From Candidatus Undinarchaeales archaeon (GTDB lineage Archaea > SpSt-1190 > JASMDC01): a stretch of 52,755 nt of DNA. A program made the translations under genes and the position numbers. Within the stretch, counting starts at the first letter, position 1, and every line of letters starts with the position of its first letter. Positions 26,549-35,383 of this stretch are shown here, one piece after another. The notes under the pieces are model-generated. The model was not told the origin of the DNA. It saw only the letters and a list, made by a program, of their open reading frames with translations, and made no database searches. Location of the stretch: the NCBI GenBank assembly GCA_030753015.1, contig JASMDC010000024.1, positions 1-52,755 on the forward strand, in the 5' to 3' direction.

Positions 26549-27682
26549 ATGATCGATTTCGGTCGTGTACGGTCCGCCCGGGTATTCATGTTCGCCATCC
26601 TGATGGTGTTCTTCGTTTGGGCGACATTTCTGCTCCTTCCTTTCTTCGAGCCCGTGTTCGTCGGCTCGGTCCTGGCCATCGTGTTCTACCCTGTGTTCAA
26701 GCGGCTCCTTGAAGTCATCGGCTCCCGCCGTCTGGCCTCGTTCGGGACCATCCTCGTCATGCTCACCATTTTCTTCGGTATAACCAGTGTGTTCCTCTCC
26801 TCCCTGGGGTCCGCAGCCACGGAGATCGGTAACAACGCAGATGAGAACATCTCCAGGCTCATGGATCGGTACGTGAGCGTCACCGGCGATCGCGCTCTCC
26901 TCGAAAAGTACACATGGGGGAAGCTCAGCGAGAAGGAGATCGCCAAGCAACTCCAGGACCTCGTCGCAGGCAACCAGGGCGTGCTCATTAAATTCGTCGG
27001 AGGCCTCGTCGGTGCCGTCGGCGACATCGTCCCCACACTCATCGTCATCTTCTACCTCATCTTCTACGTGTATGTTGACGAGGAGAGCATCCTTGAGGTC
27101 ATTCACAACATCATACCCCTCGATCCGTCGAACACCGCGTCCTTCATCAACGAGATCTCCAACAACGTACGCGGAATCGTGATCGGTCAGGGGTTCACCT
27201 CCATCGTTTCAGGTCTTTCAGGAGGTCTTGGCCTGTGGCTCTTCGGATTCAACGGCGCTGCGTTCTGGGGGTTCGTGATGATGTTCTGTGCTTTCCTCCC
27301 CATGGTGGGCACTAACCTGATATGGATCCCCGCAGGCATCATCGCCCTGGTCTTCGGCGACTATTTCTCGGGCGGAGGCATCATCATCTGGGGCTTCACC
27401 GTGCAGACCTACGTGGACAACATCTTCACACCGCAGGTCATCGGCCGTTACATGCGCTGCCATCCCGTGTTCGTGCTCCTCGGGGTGTTCGGTGGCGTGG
27501 TATCCTACGGCCTAATCGGTGTGTTCCTCGGCCCCCTGGTGCTCGTGACCTTGATGACGTGCTTCACCTACTACCAGAAGCAATGGCTCGAGATCGAGGA
27601 AGAGGATGAGGTCGAGGGGGATGAGCTCGAGGCGGAGGGGACAGAGGAAAGTGAAGCGGAGGACGAGGATGACGAGGAATGA
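26549..27682 (+). CDS. AI-2E-family membrane permease
   Basis: 377 residues with about seven to eight membrane segments. PFFEPVFVGSVLAIVFYPVFKRL is the N-terminal signature (seen as FEPVFVGSVLA and FYPVFKRL). FGFNGAAFWGFVMMFCAFLPMVG and VDNIFTPQVIGRYMRCHPV are typical of the family. Proposed functions include Na+/H+ exchange or small-molecule export; the AI-2 name is historical. A very acidic C-terminal tail of about 30 residues (Glu/Asp/Ala) is unusual. GGAGGA precedes the ATG by about 10 nt. Confidence 0.9.
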   Translation: MIDFGRVRSARVFMFAILMVFFVWATFLLLPFFEPVFVGSVLAIVFYPVFKRLLEVIGSRRLASFGTILVMLTIFFGITSVFLSSLGSAATEIGNNADENISRLMDRYVSVTGDRALLEKYTWGKLSEKEIAKQLQDLVAGNQGVLIKFVGGLVGAVGDIVPTLIVIFYLIFYVYVDEESILEVIHNIIPLDPSNTASFINEISNNVRGIVIGQGFTSIVSGLSGGLGLWLFGFNGAAFWGFVMMFCAFLPMVGTNLIWIPAGIIALVFGDYFSGGGIIIWGFTVQTYVDNIFTPQVIGRYMRCHPVFVLLGVFGGVVSYGLIGVFLGPLVLVTLMTCFTYYQKQWLEIEEEDEVEGDELEAEGTEESEAEDEDDEE

Positions 27683-27746
27683 TGCGGTTCACGGGCTCTC
27701 CTGGAGCGTACTATAGTAATATAACGCATTTGTAACTTTGTATAGG

Positions 27747-27769
27747 TTCATATATATTATTTATATGAA
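27747..27769 (+). promoter_or_regulatory. Inverted repeat in the TFB-like gene promoter
   Basis: TTCATATA at 27747-27754 and TATATGAA at 27762-27769 are perfect 8-bp arms around a 7-nt spacer. They lie in a 90-nt AT-rich island that forms the promoter. Position suits a TATA/TFB-controlled or autoregulated element, with the ATG at 27805. Confidence 0.5.
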
Positions 27770-27804
27770 ATATTTAATTAGATTGCCGGATATATACTTA
27801 GTTG

Positions 27805-28374
27805 ATGTGCAATCGAAACGAAGCCGAACAGCGGCTCCTCAGGTTCCTGGAGAAGCGGGGGTGCGATGAATACTTCGACGAGATCATCGACACAACCGAC
27901 TCCTTGACCTGCGGCAACGGTTTCTACTCCTATCTTCCTGCGGTCACCTATGTCATCCTCCGTGACCGACACGGTATGGTCGTCTCACCGGCGGAGGTCA
28001 CGAGCGAGGGACCGGGACAGGCCCGGTTCAAGTTCATCCAGAAGGTAAGGCGGGCTTTGGACATATCGAGGGAGCGGTGCGTGGCGTGCGACGCGGCGAT
28101 CAACGAGACCATCGCGAGCATCTGCCGCGCACTCTCCCTCACCCATCCGGTGCAGAAGGAGGCAGGCCGCCTCAACGACACGATCCCGGCCTCCCAGCGA
28201 GCACGGGTCAAGGAGATGTTCTACTACTGCGCCACCCTTGTCTATCTTGCTGCCGCACGCTTCGATCATGTCAGTTCATCGCGTGAGCTCGCCCATGGTC
28301 TTGACATCTCCCATAACTACCTGCGCAAGTACGAACGCTTCATCAGACAGGAGATGTCCGGTGCGGGCATCTAG
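27805..28374 (+). CDS. TFIIB-like protein with two cyclin-type repeats and no zinc ribbon
   Basis: 189 residues from ATG 27805. Two repeated helical units can be aligned: the first (about 5-95) contains LPAVTYVILRDRHGMVVSPAEVT, read here as LPAVTYVILRDRHG. The second (about 105-188) contains CATLVYLAAARFD, SSSRELAHGLDISHNYLRKY and ERFIRQEM, which resemble the AAxxYxAxR and helix-turn-helix segments of TFB core repeats. No N-terminal zinc ribbon or B-reader is present. It may be a divergent TFB, a transcription regulator or a cyclin-fold relative. Its stop overlaps that of the next gene (CTAG, 28371-28374). Confidence 0.5.
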   Translation: MCNRNEAEQRLLRFLEKRGCDEYFDEIIDTTDSLTCGNGFYSYLPAVTYVILRDRHGMVVSPAEVTSEGPGQARFKFIQKVRRALDISRERCVACDAAINETIASICRALSLTHPVQKEAGRLNDTIPASQRARVKEMFYYCATLVYLAAARFDHVSSSRELAHGLDISHNYLRKYERFIRQEMSGAGI

Positions 28375-31300
28375 TCGAGCTGTTGGACGCTACAGGTGCA
28401 ACCGCAGTGATGGACGTCCACTCGGCAAGCATCCGTGTCCACCTTCAGCTCGCATGAAGGGACGCATCCGTTGCATCTGACCTCCAGTGCGCAGTCGCCA
28501 ACCTCGATGTCCTGGAGGATGTCCACCCGATCGCCCTCCACTGCCTCGTAGCCGCCGATGAGCTTGGCGCCGGGATGGACGGACTGGTCTATGTAGCTGT
28601 CCGCCCAGGCGAGGTCTTCCTCGTCCTTGGCCTTCACCTGGAGAACATAGGTCGCGCCCTCTTGGATCCGGAAGGGCATGGTCGCCACGGTTATGTTCGC
28701 ACCGGGAGCTATCCCGCGCACCAGCTCGCCGCCGGTGGCCATCACGGCCTCTCCCAGATTGGAACCCGTACCGATCACCTTCAGGCCGATGTTACCACTG
28801 AAGGGGACACGGGCCAGGTTGCGCATAACAACGCGTGCGAAAACACGGCCGCCCGGCTCCACGTTCACCACTGAAGCATCCCCGGCCAGGAACCTGGCCT
28901 CGACGGCCTCCAGGCGCGGGAGCACGACCTCTGCGTAGGCCTCGGGATAGGAGCGACCGGCGGGAGTGGCGGCGTCCCGGCAGGCAGTGGTGAGATGCGG
29001 GAGGGCGCAGGCATCCTTGCCGGTCCCGTACACTGTAAGAGGTCCCTGGAACAGGATACCGCTCGCGGCCCGGGCCGTTGCATGGATCCCCAGCACGAGA
29101 TCGGCCCATTCGCTGCTGACGATGACCGGATCGGTCTTCAGGGCGACACCGTCCTCCTCGCTCCAGAGGGTGTGGGTCTGGACCGTGCCCTGAAAGCGTC
29201 CCCCTGCGGTGATGGCGAGCTCCACCTTCACCGGCGCGGTCCTGCTCGAGAGCCGCACCTCTCCCACAACGCTCATCCCGGGATATACCCGATTGACCGG
29301 TTCACCGTCGGCGAGCACCCGTGCCGATACAATCATGGCCTCAGGCGGATGGTCGTAGGCGCGGATCGGACCCATTGCCTGGGCCACGACCACCCCGTCG
29401 CGGTCACGTACGTTGATCAACGATCGTAGGTAGGAGCCCACCTGGTCGGATCCCAGGGTGAGTGGTGCTGTTGTGAGGATCTTGATGTCACCAGGGTCCA
29501 TGGTGGGAATGGTGAGGGTGGTCACGGTACCTGTCCGGCGCTCCTTGCAGGTGCACTCGCACGAACGGTCCGAAGGGCACTCACCGCACCGGCACTCGGT
29601 CAGCACCAGGAGCGAGAGCTCTGCCGAGCCCGAGAAGCTGGTGATACCGAGGTTCTGGACGCGTAAGGAGGCGGTCACGGCCTCGCCGACGACGAGCAGC
29701 TCGGCAGGCTCACCGGCCAGGAGCAGGTCGGGCACTATCTCAACAACGGGAGCGCGTGCCCGACACATGCGACCGCACAGTTCCGGTAGGTCCTCACCCC
29801 GGCAGCTGAGAGTGCACTTGAGTGCCGCAAGGGGGAGGGTAGCACAGGTCTCGATGCATCCCTTCCAGAGGTCCGGGCTCCGGCGGAGGCACTCCCGCTC
29901 GCAGGATATGTCGGCGGTCTCGCACGCCGTTGTGCACCGGTCGACCAGGGCCCTGTCGCCCCGGGCCATCTTCTGGCAGTCGGTCAGGCAGCTGTCCTCC
30001 CCGACGAGGCAGCCCTCGTCCACCGGCACCTCCCTCAGTCCCAGACGACAACACATCCCGGTGGATGACGTGGCGGTCTGGCACCGGTCGTAGGTGAGAC
30101 CGTAGAGCTCGGCAAGGTCGCAGCTGGCACCGTCACCTGATGCCTTGACACCACCGAGAGCGTTCGTGGGGAAGAGGCGTCGGCAGCACGCTTCGACGTC
30201 AGGGCGCGGACGGGGGACACATCGCTGGAGTGTACGACGCCACTCGTCCCCCATCTCGCACACGCAGGTTCCGGTCTGGGGATGACAGTGGGAGCGTCGG
30301 GTCCGGTAACAGTCCATGCAGTGGGTCTCGCAGGGAGCGGCAGGGAGTGGTCTGACGAAGGTGTCATCCAGGCACTGCGTCTCGTTCACGAAGAGGCTGC
30401 GTCCCGAGGCCCGGGTGAACACCTCCAGGAGCCGGAGCAGGTTGGCTGACCAGGGGTCCACGTTGCCATCCCTTACTTGCCGGCCGTAGGTCTCCTCCTT
30501 GCATAGCTTGAAGGTCGTGCAGAACGCGCTCTCTGCTCGGGAGCTGCCCCCGGCACCGTCAGATGTGGCGGAGCATGCCTCCACTCCAAAACCCTCGCAG
30601 CATTCCCGGGCGCGCGTCAGCACGTCGTCGCACTCATCAATGCCCTGGTCCTTGCAGAACCGCCACACCTTGGCCTCGTCCACTACCAGACGGACCATGG
30701 TGGCGGGCCGTGAGAAGTGATGTGTGGTGACGTCATCCCTGAGAACGGGGGATGCAAGGGTGGTCACATGTCGGGACACGGCCTGCTGGTAGGCGTTGAT
30801 GTCCATCCCCCCCACAGGCTCCGCGGAGCCGAGCACCATGTCAAGGATTATATCTAACTCGGCTTGGGCCTCGCGGGCGGAGTCACCGTCCAGCGCCCCG
30901 GTCCGCATGGCGGCCTCCAGCTTTCCCCGGAGCACGCCAAGGCGCTCGAGCACGATAGGGTATCGTTCGAGGACGTTCCTCTCCATGAACCTCAGCGCTA
31001 AAGCCAGCTCTGCGGCGCCGGCGCAGGGGGCCATCCCCGGATTCTCTGCAAGGAGGCAGGCGTCCCGCAGGTCGATCGTCTTTAGCGAGCACTCATGCAC
31101 GCCCGTGGGCGATCGATAGCGGTCCACACAGAAAGCATCAGAGGGGCACGATGCGGCCACACCAGCGCATCCTTCCGGGAGCGCTTTACCGCCGGCATCG
31201 GCCGATGTGGTGCCCAGCGTTGCCACGCCGTACCCGCCTCCTCCGATGTCACCCACCGAGGCCTCGCATCTCGCACAATGGACGATCAGCGCCAGGTGTT

Positions 31301-31571
31301 CGAGCTTCAGGTCGGCGTACATGTCGGTGTAGAAGGCTATGTAGCGCTCGAACGCCCGCTCGACCTCGCTGATGTATGCGGCGATATTGGTATGGGCGGC
31401 CGGGGGGCAATGGAGGAGGGTTGTGTCCAGGTCCTCGGGCTCACCAGGAACGCTCACGGTACCGGTCTTCACACCGTGGCCGCAGGGCCCGGCAAGGGCT
31501 GGAACGAGGAGGAGCGTGAGGACTAGGGTGATGGTGATCACCGAAGGTCCACGTAGCCGTTCCATTGACAA
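28371..31571 (-). CDS. Giant secreted Cys-rich protein, unknown
   Basis: 1066 residues. A signal peptide (about 1-27, ending near ALAG) is followed by a helical N-terminal half (ERAFERYIAFYTDMY, FMERNVLERYPIVLERLG). A Cys-dense central region (about 320-620) carries many CxxC and CC pairs such as CETHCMDCY, CRRLFP and CERECLRRSP. Beta-rich repeats (about 630-1000: ASLRVQNLGI, RVFARVVMRNLARVPFSG) resemble CARDB/Ig-like adhesion domains. The end is a Cys-rich tail with CNGCVPSCELK and CGCTC. There is no membrane anchor. Probably an extracellular matrix or surface protein. Family not recognised. Confidence 0.75.
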   Translation of the reverse strand: MSMERLRGPSVITITLVLTLLLVPALAGPCGHGVKTGTVSVPGEPEDLDTTLLHCPPAAHTNIAAYISEVERAFERYIAFYTDMYADLKLEHLALIVHCARCEASVGDIGGGGYGVATLGTTSADAGGKALPEGCAGVAASCPSDAFCVDRYRSPTGVHECSLKTIDLRDACLLAENPGMAPCAGAAELALALRFMERNVLERYPIVLERLGVLRGKLEAAMRTGALDGDSAREAQAELDIILDMVLGSAEPVGGMDINAYQQAVSRHVTTLASPVLRDDVTTHHFSRPATMVRLVVDEAKVWRFCKDQGIDECDDVLTRARECCEGFGVEACSATSDGAGGSSRAESAFCTTFKLCKEETYGRQVRDGNVDPWSANLLRLLEVFTRASGRSLFVNETQCLDDTFVRPLPAAPCETHCMDCYRTRRSHCHPQTGTCVCEMGDEWRRTLQRCVPRPRPDVEACCRRLFPTNALGGVKASGDGASCDLAELYGLTYDRCQTATSSTGMCCRLGLREVPVDEGCLVGEDSCLTDCQKMARGDRALVDRCTTACETADISCERECLRRSPDLWKGCIETCATLPLAALKCTLSCRGEDLPELCGRMCRARAPVVEIVPDLLLAGEPAELLVVGEAVTASLRVQNLGITSFSGSAELSLLVLTECRCGECPSDRSCECTCKERRTGTVTTLTIPTMDPGDIKILTTAPLTLGSDQVGSYLRSLINVRDRDGVVVAQAMGPIRAYDHPPEAMIVSARVLADGEPVNRVYPGMSVVGEVRLSSRTAPVKVELAITAGGRFQGTVQTHTLWSEEDGVALKTDPVIVSSEWADLVLGIHATARAASGILFQGPLTVYGTGKDACALPHLTTACRDAATPAGRSYPEAYAEVVLPRLEAVEARFLAGDASVVNVEPGGRVFARVVMRNLARVPFSGNIGLKVIGTGSNLGEAVMATGGELVRGIAPGANITVATMPFRIQEGATYVLQVKAKDEEDLAWADSYIDQSVHPGAKLIGGYEAVEGDRVDILQDIEVGDCALEVRCNGCVPSCELKVDTDACRVDVHHCGCTCSVQQLD

Positions 31572-31659
31572 TCCTCACTCTATGCCCATCTAGTGCCGTG
31601 GAAGTATTATCAAGGTTTCGCCGAGGTCCGACCGAACAGGTCACGCTCTGAACCGTAGT

Positions 31660-31705
31660 CAGTGTGAAAAAGAAGGGCAGGGCCCCCCGGGAGTGCCGGG
31701 GGGCC
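31660..31705 (-). terminator. Intrinsic-type terminator after the carbamoyltransferase gene
   Basis: Perfect 10-bp GC helix (GGCCCCCCGG at 31681-31690 with CCGGGGGGCC at 31696-31705, 5-nt loop) starts 24 nt past the stop codon. On the transcribed strand it is followed by a pyrimidine tract with a run of five T near 31662-31668. Confidence 0.65.
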
Positions 31706-31728
31706 TGTTTAACGCCTATCTAACTACC

Positions 31729-32832
31729 TTACTCCTTCTTGCCCATGATGGCCGTCATGAGGGCCTTCTGGGAGTGGAGGCGGTTTCCGGCCTCGTCGAA
31801 GCAGATGGAGTTAGGTCCGTCAATGACCTCGTCGGTGACCTCCTGGCCGCGGTCGGCGGGCAGGCAGTGCATGTACTTGACGTTCTTGTTGGCAAGGTCC
31901 ATCTTACGCTGGTCGCAGATCCAGCCGCGAGCCTGCAGGGCGAGCTTGTTCGCAAGCTCCTTGTCAGGCACGGTGCGGTTGTTCCAAGGGCCCACGAGGG
32001 CGTCCCGCGGCGCCCACGCCTTGGGGTAGACGATATCGGCCCCCTCGAAAGCGGCCTCCATGTCCTCCGTCTCCTCGAAGGAACCGCCGAACATGTCCGC
32101 GTACTCCTTGCAGCGTGCGATGATGGAGTCCTCGAGCTCGAATCCCTTGGGCCGGGCGAACACGACGTCCATTCCCATCATGGTGGTGTGGAGAACGCAG
32201 CTCGTGGGAACGGCCAGTGGCTTGAGACCGCCGGAGAAGGCGTAGCTCATAACGTACTTCTTCTTCTCGTACTTTCCGTTGAGGTGCTCGTCGATGGCCT
32301 GCCAGTCAGCGAGCGCCTGGCATGGGTGGAATATGTCGTCCTCCATGTTGATGAGGGGGACATCCGCCCACCGGGCGAACTCCTGGATGATCTTGTGGCC
32401 CTTTGCGTACTTCCACTCCACGGGATCGCCGTAGATGCGAATGGAGATGGCGTTGCCCATCTCGGAGAGCACACGCCCAACATCGGCGATGCGCTCGGTC
32501 TTGTAGGGTACGTCCTCGCCAGGGAGCGCGGGCTTATAGATGGCCGAGGGATCAAGGAAGTGGGCATGGCCGCCCAGCTGGGTCATTCCTGCCTCGAAGG
32601 AGTTGCGGGTCCTCAGCGAGTCGTTGAAGAACAACATGAAGAGGGTCTGACGGGTCATGTAGTCGTGAGGGACTCCCGCCTTGAACTTCTTCTTCAGATC
32701 CTTTGCAATCTCTATGAGCAGTTTCCAGTCATCTATGGACCAGTCGTCGTTAATGCGCGGATCCTTGTTCTTGCCGAGCATCTCAGGCTCGATCCAGTCT
32801 CGTCCTTCGAAAATACCGACATTGTCTGGCAT
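31729..32832 (-). CDS. N-acyl-ornithine-type (knotted) carbamoyltransferase
   Basis: 367 residues. Carbamoyl-phosphate site SLRTRNSFE, HPCQALADW and HCLPADRG identify an ornithine/aspartate carbamoyltransferase fold. HPCQ rather than HPTQ, the residues INMED before it, LKPLAVPTSCVLH, KAWAP and the C-terminal SICFDEAGNRLHSQKA closely follow N-acetyl/N-succinyl-ornithine carbamoyltransferases known from some bacteria. It would transfer a carbamoyl group to an acylated ornithine in arginine synthesis, or serve a degradative knotted transferase role. No other arg gene is near. AAAGGTGAT lies 5 nt before the ATG. Confidence 0.82.
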   Translation of the reverse strand: MPDNVGIFEGRDWIEPEMLGKNKDPRINDDWSIDDWKLLIEIAKDLKKKFKAGVPHDYMTRQTLFMLFFNDSLRTRNSFEAGMTQLGGHAHFLDPSAIYKPALPGEDVPYKTERIADVGRVLSEMGNAISIRIYGDPVEWKYAKGHKIIQEFARWADVPLINMEDDIFHPCQALADWQAIDEHLNGKYEKKKYVMSYAFSGGLKPLAVPTSCVLHTTMMGMDVVFARPKGFELEDSIIARCKEYADMFGGSFEETEDMEAAFEGADIVYPKAWAPRDALVGPWNNRTVPDKELANKLALQARGWICDQRKMDLANKNVKYMHCLPADRGQEVTDEVIDGPNSICFDEAGNRLHSQKALMTAIMGKKE

Positions 32833-32919
32833 CTGTAATCACCTTTCGCTAAACCCTTTTGGGCGGGCCTGAGAACTGACCGACATTTTTAAAGGCTTTG
32901 GTGATGGGTGCGGGATTGT

Positions 32920-33642
32920 TCACTCCATGTAGGCCCGGGTGATGACCACGTCCTCCACGGGAACGTCCCCGTGACCCGCCTTTGAGGCAGTGTCCACCGC
33001 AGCGATGGCGTCCACATTATCCATGCCCTCGACCACCTTGCCGAACACAGCGTAGCCGTTACCGTCCGGGCTGGGGTAGTCCAGCATGGCGTTGTCCTTG
33101 TGATTGATGAAGAATTGGCTGCTGGCACTGTCAGGAGCGCTGGTGCGCGCCATCGCGATGGTGCCCCGCTCGTTCTTGAGGCCGTTCTTCCCCTCGTTCT
33201 TGATGGACGCCCGACCAGGCTCTTTGCGCTGCATACCGGGGAGGAAACCACCACCCTGTATCATGAAGTCCGGGATCACGCGGTGGAAGATGAGGCCGTC
33301 GTAAAAGCCATCCTCGACGTACGCGACTATGTTCTTGACGGTGATGGGGGCTTTCTCCTTGTCGAGCTTCACCTTGATCGTGCCCTTGGTGGTCTCCAGG
33401 ACCATGATGCCCTGTGGACCTGCGGGGGCGACGGGTGCAGCAGAGGCCACCGGGGGTCTAATTGGGCCAGTCGTCTCGATCTCGGAGGATTTCTTGGTGG
33501 TGGCTGCGCCTTCCTTTGCCGTTGGTGCGTCCACCGGTCCGACGACCGCCCAGAACACGATGGCGAAGGCCACCATGCCGCATAGGGCAGCAAGCACGTT
33601 GATTGCATCGTCCGTTGGAGTACGTTGAGGAGTGTGTTCCAT
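32920..33642 (-). CDS. Membrane-anchored cyclophilin (peptidyl-prolyl isomerase)
   Basis: 240 residues from ATG 33642. One membrane segment (about 15-37), a Pro/Ala/Thr-rich linker and a cyclophilin domain (about 80-240) with FHRVIPDFMIQGG, SQFFIN and GYAVFGKVVEGMD. Catalytic Arg and Phe/Met/Gln residues are present. The topology suggests that the catalytic domain is outside the cell, where it may assist folding of exported Cys-rich proteins. TATA-like TTTTTTAAATC on the minus strand near 33670. Confidence 0.92.
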   Translation of the reverse strand: MEHTPQRTPTDDAINVLAALCGMVAFAIVFWAVVGPVDAPTAKEGAATTKKSSEIETTGPIRPPVASAAPVAPAGPQGIMVLETTKGTIKVKLDKEKAPITVKNIVAYVEDGFYDGLIFHRVIPDFMIQGGGFLPGMQRKEPGRASIKNEGKNGLKNERGTIAMARTSAPDSASSQFFINHKDNAMLDYPSPDGNGYAVFGKVVEGMDNVDAIAAVDTASKAGHGDVPVEDVVITRAYME

Positions 33643-33757
33643 CATGACCGCCCTTAACCTGAGAGGTTTGATTTAAAAAACTGGCCCTAGGAAAGGACAT
33701 TAACCCGAGGATTTTTATAGCATTACTGTTCCATTATTTGATGCGAGAATAGGTGGT

Positions 33758-34384
33758 ATGTCGATGAAACGCGCTCGTCACACCATTTCCAACGCCAAAG
33801 GTCAGGCTGGACCCATCCTCCTTGTGCTCGGGCTAGTCATCGGCCTCATGGTGGTCTCGTTCGTCGGGAAATATATCAAGGACACTGCTGGCCAAGCCAT
33901 GACAAAGGGCAAGCAGGAGAGCGACCAGCTCCACAAGGTCATCTCTGGCCGTCTTGAGATCACTTCGATCTACCCGACCGTGGACAATCTCAAGAACGGC
34001 TTCTGCGGCGATCCCAACTTGTGCGAGTTGTCAAGCACGAACGTGAACGCCGCCAAGCTCCTGCTCCAGATAAAGAACTCGGGCGACAACACCATCCGCG
34101 CGTCACAGCTTTGGGGGATGAGCCTGTACATCAACGAGGTGCCCCTGGCGAACGCCACGGGCTGGGGCATCACCCAGGGCTTCGATACGCCCTGGAATCC
34201 CAAAGACACCAAGACCATCGCTCTGAACATCGACTGTGGAACGCTCGCCGACCGACCTGACGGTCTCATGAGCATCAGGATCATGCCCTCGGTGGGGAGC
34301 CTCGCCACGGCAGATATCACATGCGAGGCCTGCTGCAAGCGTCAACCTGACTACCATGCCGAGTGCCTGGAGCTCTGTAAGTAG
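33758..34384 (+). CDS. Type IV pilin-like secreted protein
   Basis: 208 residues. A charged N-terminus (MKRARHTISNAKGQ) is followed by a hydrophobic helix (AGPILLVLGLVIGLMVVSF). Lys-Gly-Gln before the hydrophobic stretch resembles the class III signal cleaved by archaeal prepilin peptidase. The remaining domain has beta-type segments and five cysteines near FCGDPNLCEL and the end (CEACCKRQ, CLELCK). It is likely a cell-surface filament subunit or pseudopilin. TATA-like TTTTTATAG near 33708-33719. The 3' end overlaps the convergent gene by 34 nt. Confidence 0.6.
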   Translation: MSMKRARHTISNAKGQAGPILLVLGLVIGLMVVSFVGKYIKDTAGQAMTKGKQESDQLHKVISGRLEITSIYPTVDNLKNGFCGDPNLCELSSTNVNAAKLLLQIKNSGDNTIRASQLWGMSLYINEVPLANATGWGITQGFDTPWNPKDTKTIALNIDCGTLADRPDGLMSIRIMPSVGSLATADITCEACCKRQPDYHAECLELCK

Positions 34385-35331
34385 GATTCCGGCCCCTGCA
34401 AAGGCACCTCGAAGGACAGCACTGCCCGTAGGAACTCCTCTCGGCTCGCGCCCCAGTGGAGCACATGACCTTGAGCATCTTCGATGACTGTAGGCCCCGT
34501 GCGTGACGTGCGGCAGCATCGGGTGATGAACGGCCCCTCAGGGTCCGAGAGCCGTTCATGGGGGCAGATGGTCACGGTCCTTACGTCCTTGGCCCCGAGC
34601 GTTTCGAGGATGTCCCTGCCGAGAACGCACCCGAAGGCGAGGGTGTCACCCGAGGGGAGCGAGACGACGGTCTTCCGGTCGCACTGGTCGAAGAAGAGCA
34701 CACGCCGCCCGGGGAGGTCCACCTGGTCCGCTGCAACGGAGCAAGGGAGCACGACCGTGCCCTCGGACGCCCCCAGTGCCTCGTCGGTCAGGTCACGGAG
34801 GTGGAGCTCGAACCGCACAGGGAGCAGGGGCTCCGTCTCTTTGACAAAGCGGATGAGTCGGGTGGGCCCGGGGGGTACGATGTCGTATACATGAATGACC
34901 GAGAGCGAGGTGCGCAGGTCCACGAAAATCACATGGTCCGTACGGCCGAAGAGCACCGTCACGGGGGCGCCCGATCCATCGACGGCAGCCAGCACATGAA
35001 AGGCATCGTGCACCTCCACATCCGCTGTCACGACCGCCGTCTCGTCCCATCCGGCCAGGCATGTCACCCGCTCGACGGGTTGGAGTGTGCCATCGGCACC
35101 AGGTTCACGCACCAGCTGGAACACGCACGCCCGTTCGCGGTCCTCGGTCGTGACGACGACGAAATCGGTGCGGAAGAAGGCCAGGTCGGCGGCGAACCGG
35201 TCAGCCAGCTCGTCCTCAGGTAGGGGACGGGGGACGGTCTTGTGGGCCACATGCTTGCAATGCGTTGGGATGTACACGGCGTCCACCCCGCCGGGACCGG
35301 CGGATGGTGGTAAAGAAGGGGGAACAGACAT
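34351..35331 (-). CDS. Conserved-looking cytoplasmic protein, unknown
   Basis: 326 residues from ATG 35331 (MSVPPS); the longer open frame runs through the promoter of the TPR gene and is unlikely. Motif-like parts are VYIPTHCKHVAHKTVPRPL, VVTTEDRERACVFQLV, VTCLAGWDE and FFDQCDRKTVVSLPSGD (each an intact short run). No signal or membrane segment. The high density of Asp/Glu and regular beta/alpha spacing suggests a soluble enzyme or regulator. I do not recognise the family. TATA-like AAGATTTATG lies just upstream. Confidence 0.6.
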   Translation of the reverse strand: MSVPPSLPPSAGPGGVDAVYIPTHCKHVAHKTVPRPLPEDELADRFAADLAFFRTDFVVVTTEDRERACVFQLVREPGADGTLQPVERVTCLAGWDETAVVTADVEVHDAFHVLAAVDGSGAPVTVLFGRTDHVIFVDLRTSLSVIHVYDIVPPGPTRLIRFVKETEPLLPVRFELHLRDLTDEALGASEGTVVLPCSVAADQVDLPGRRVLFFDQCDRKTVVSLPSGDTLAFGCVLGRDILETLGAKDVRTVTICPHERLSDPEGPFITRCCRTSRTGPTVIEDAQGHVLHWGASREEFLRAVLSFEVPLQGPESYLQSSRHSAW

Positions 35332-35383
35332 AAATCTTGGCCCCTTCGAATTGACCATGGGCCATGCAGGAGGTGACTGAAAA

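Noticed and set aside
30035..31526. Long plus-strand frames inside the giant Cys-rich gene
   Set aside because: They are shadow frames typical of GC-rich DNA; the minus strand carries the signal peptide and cysteine pattern.
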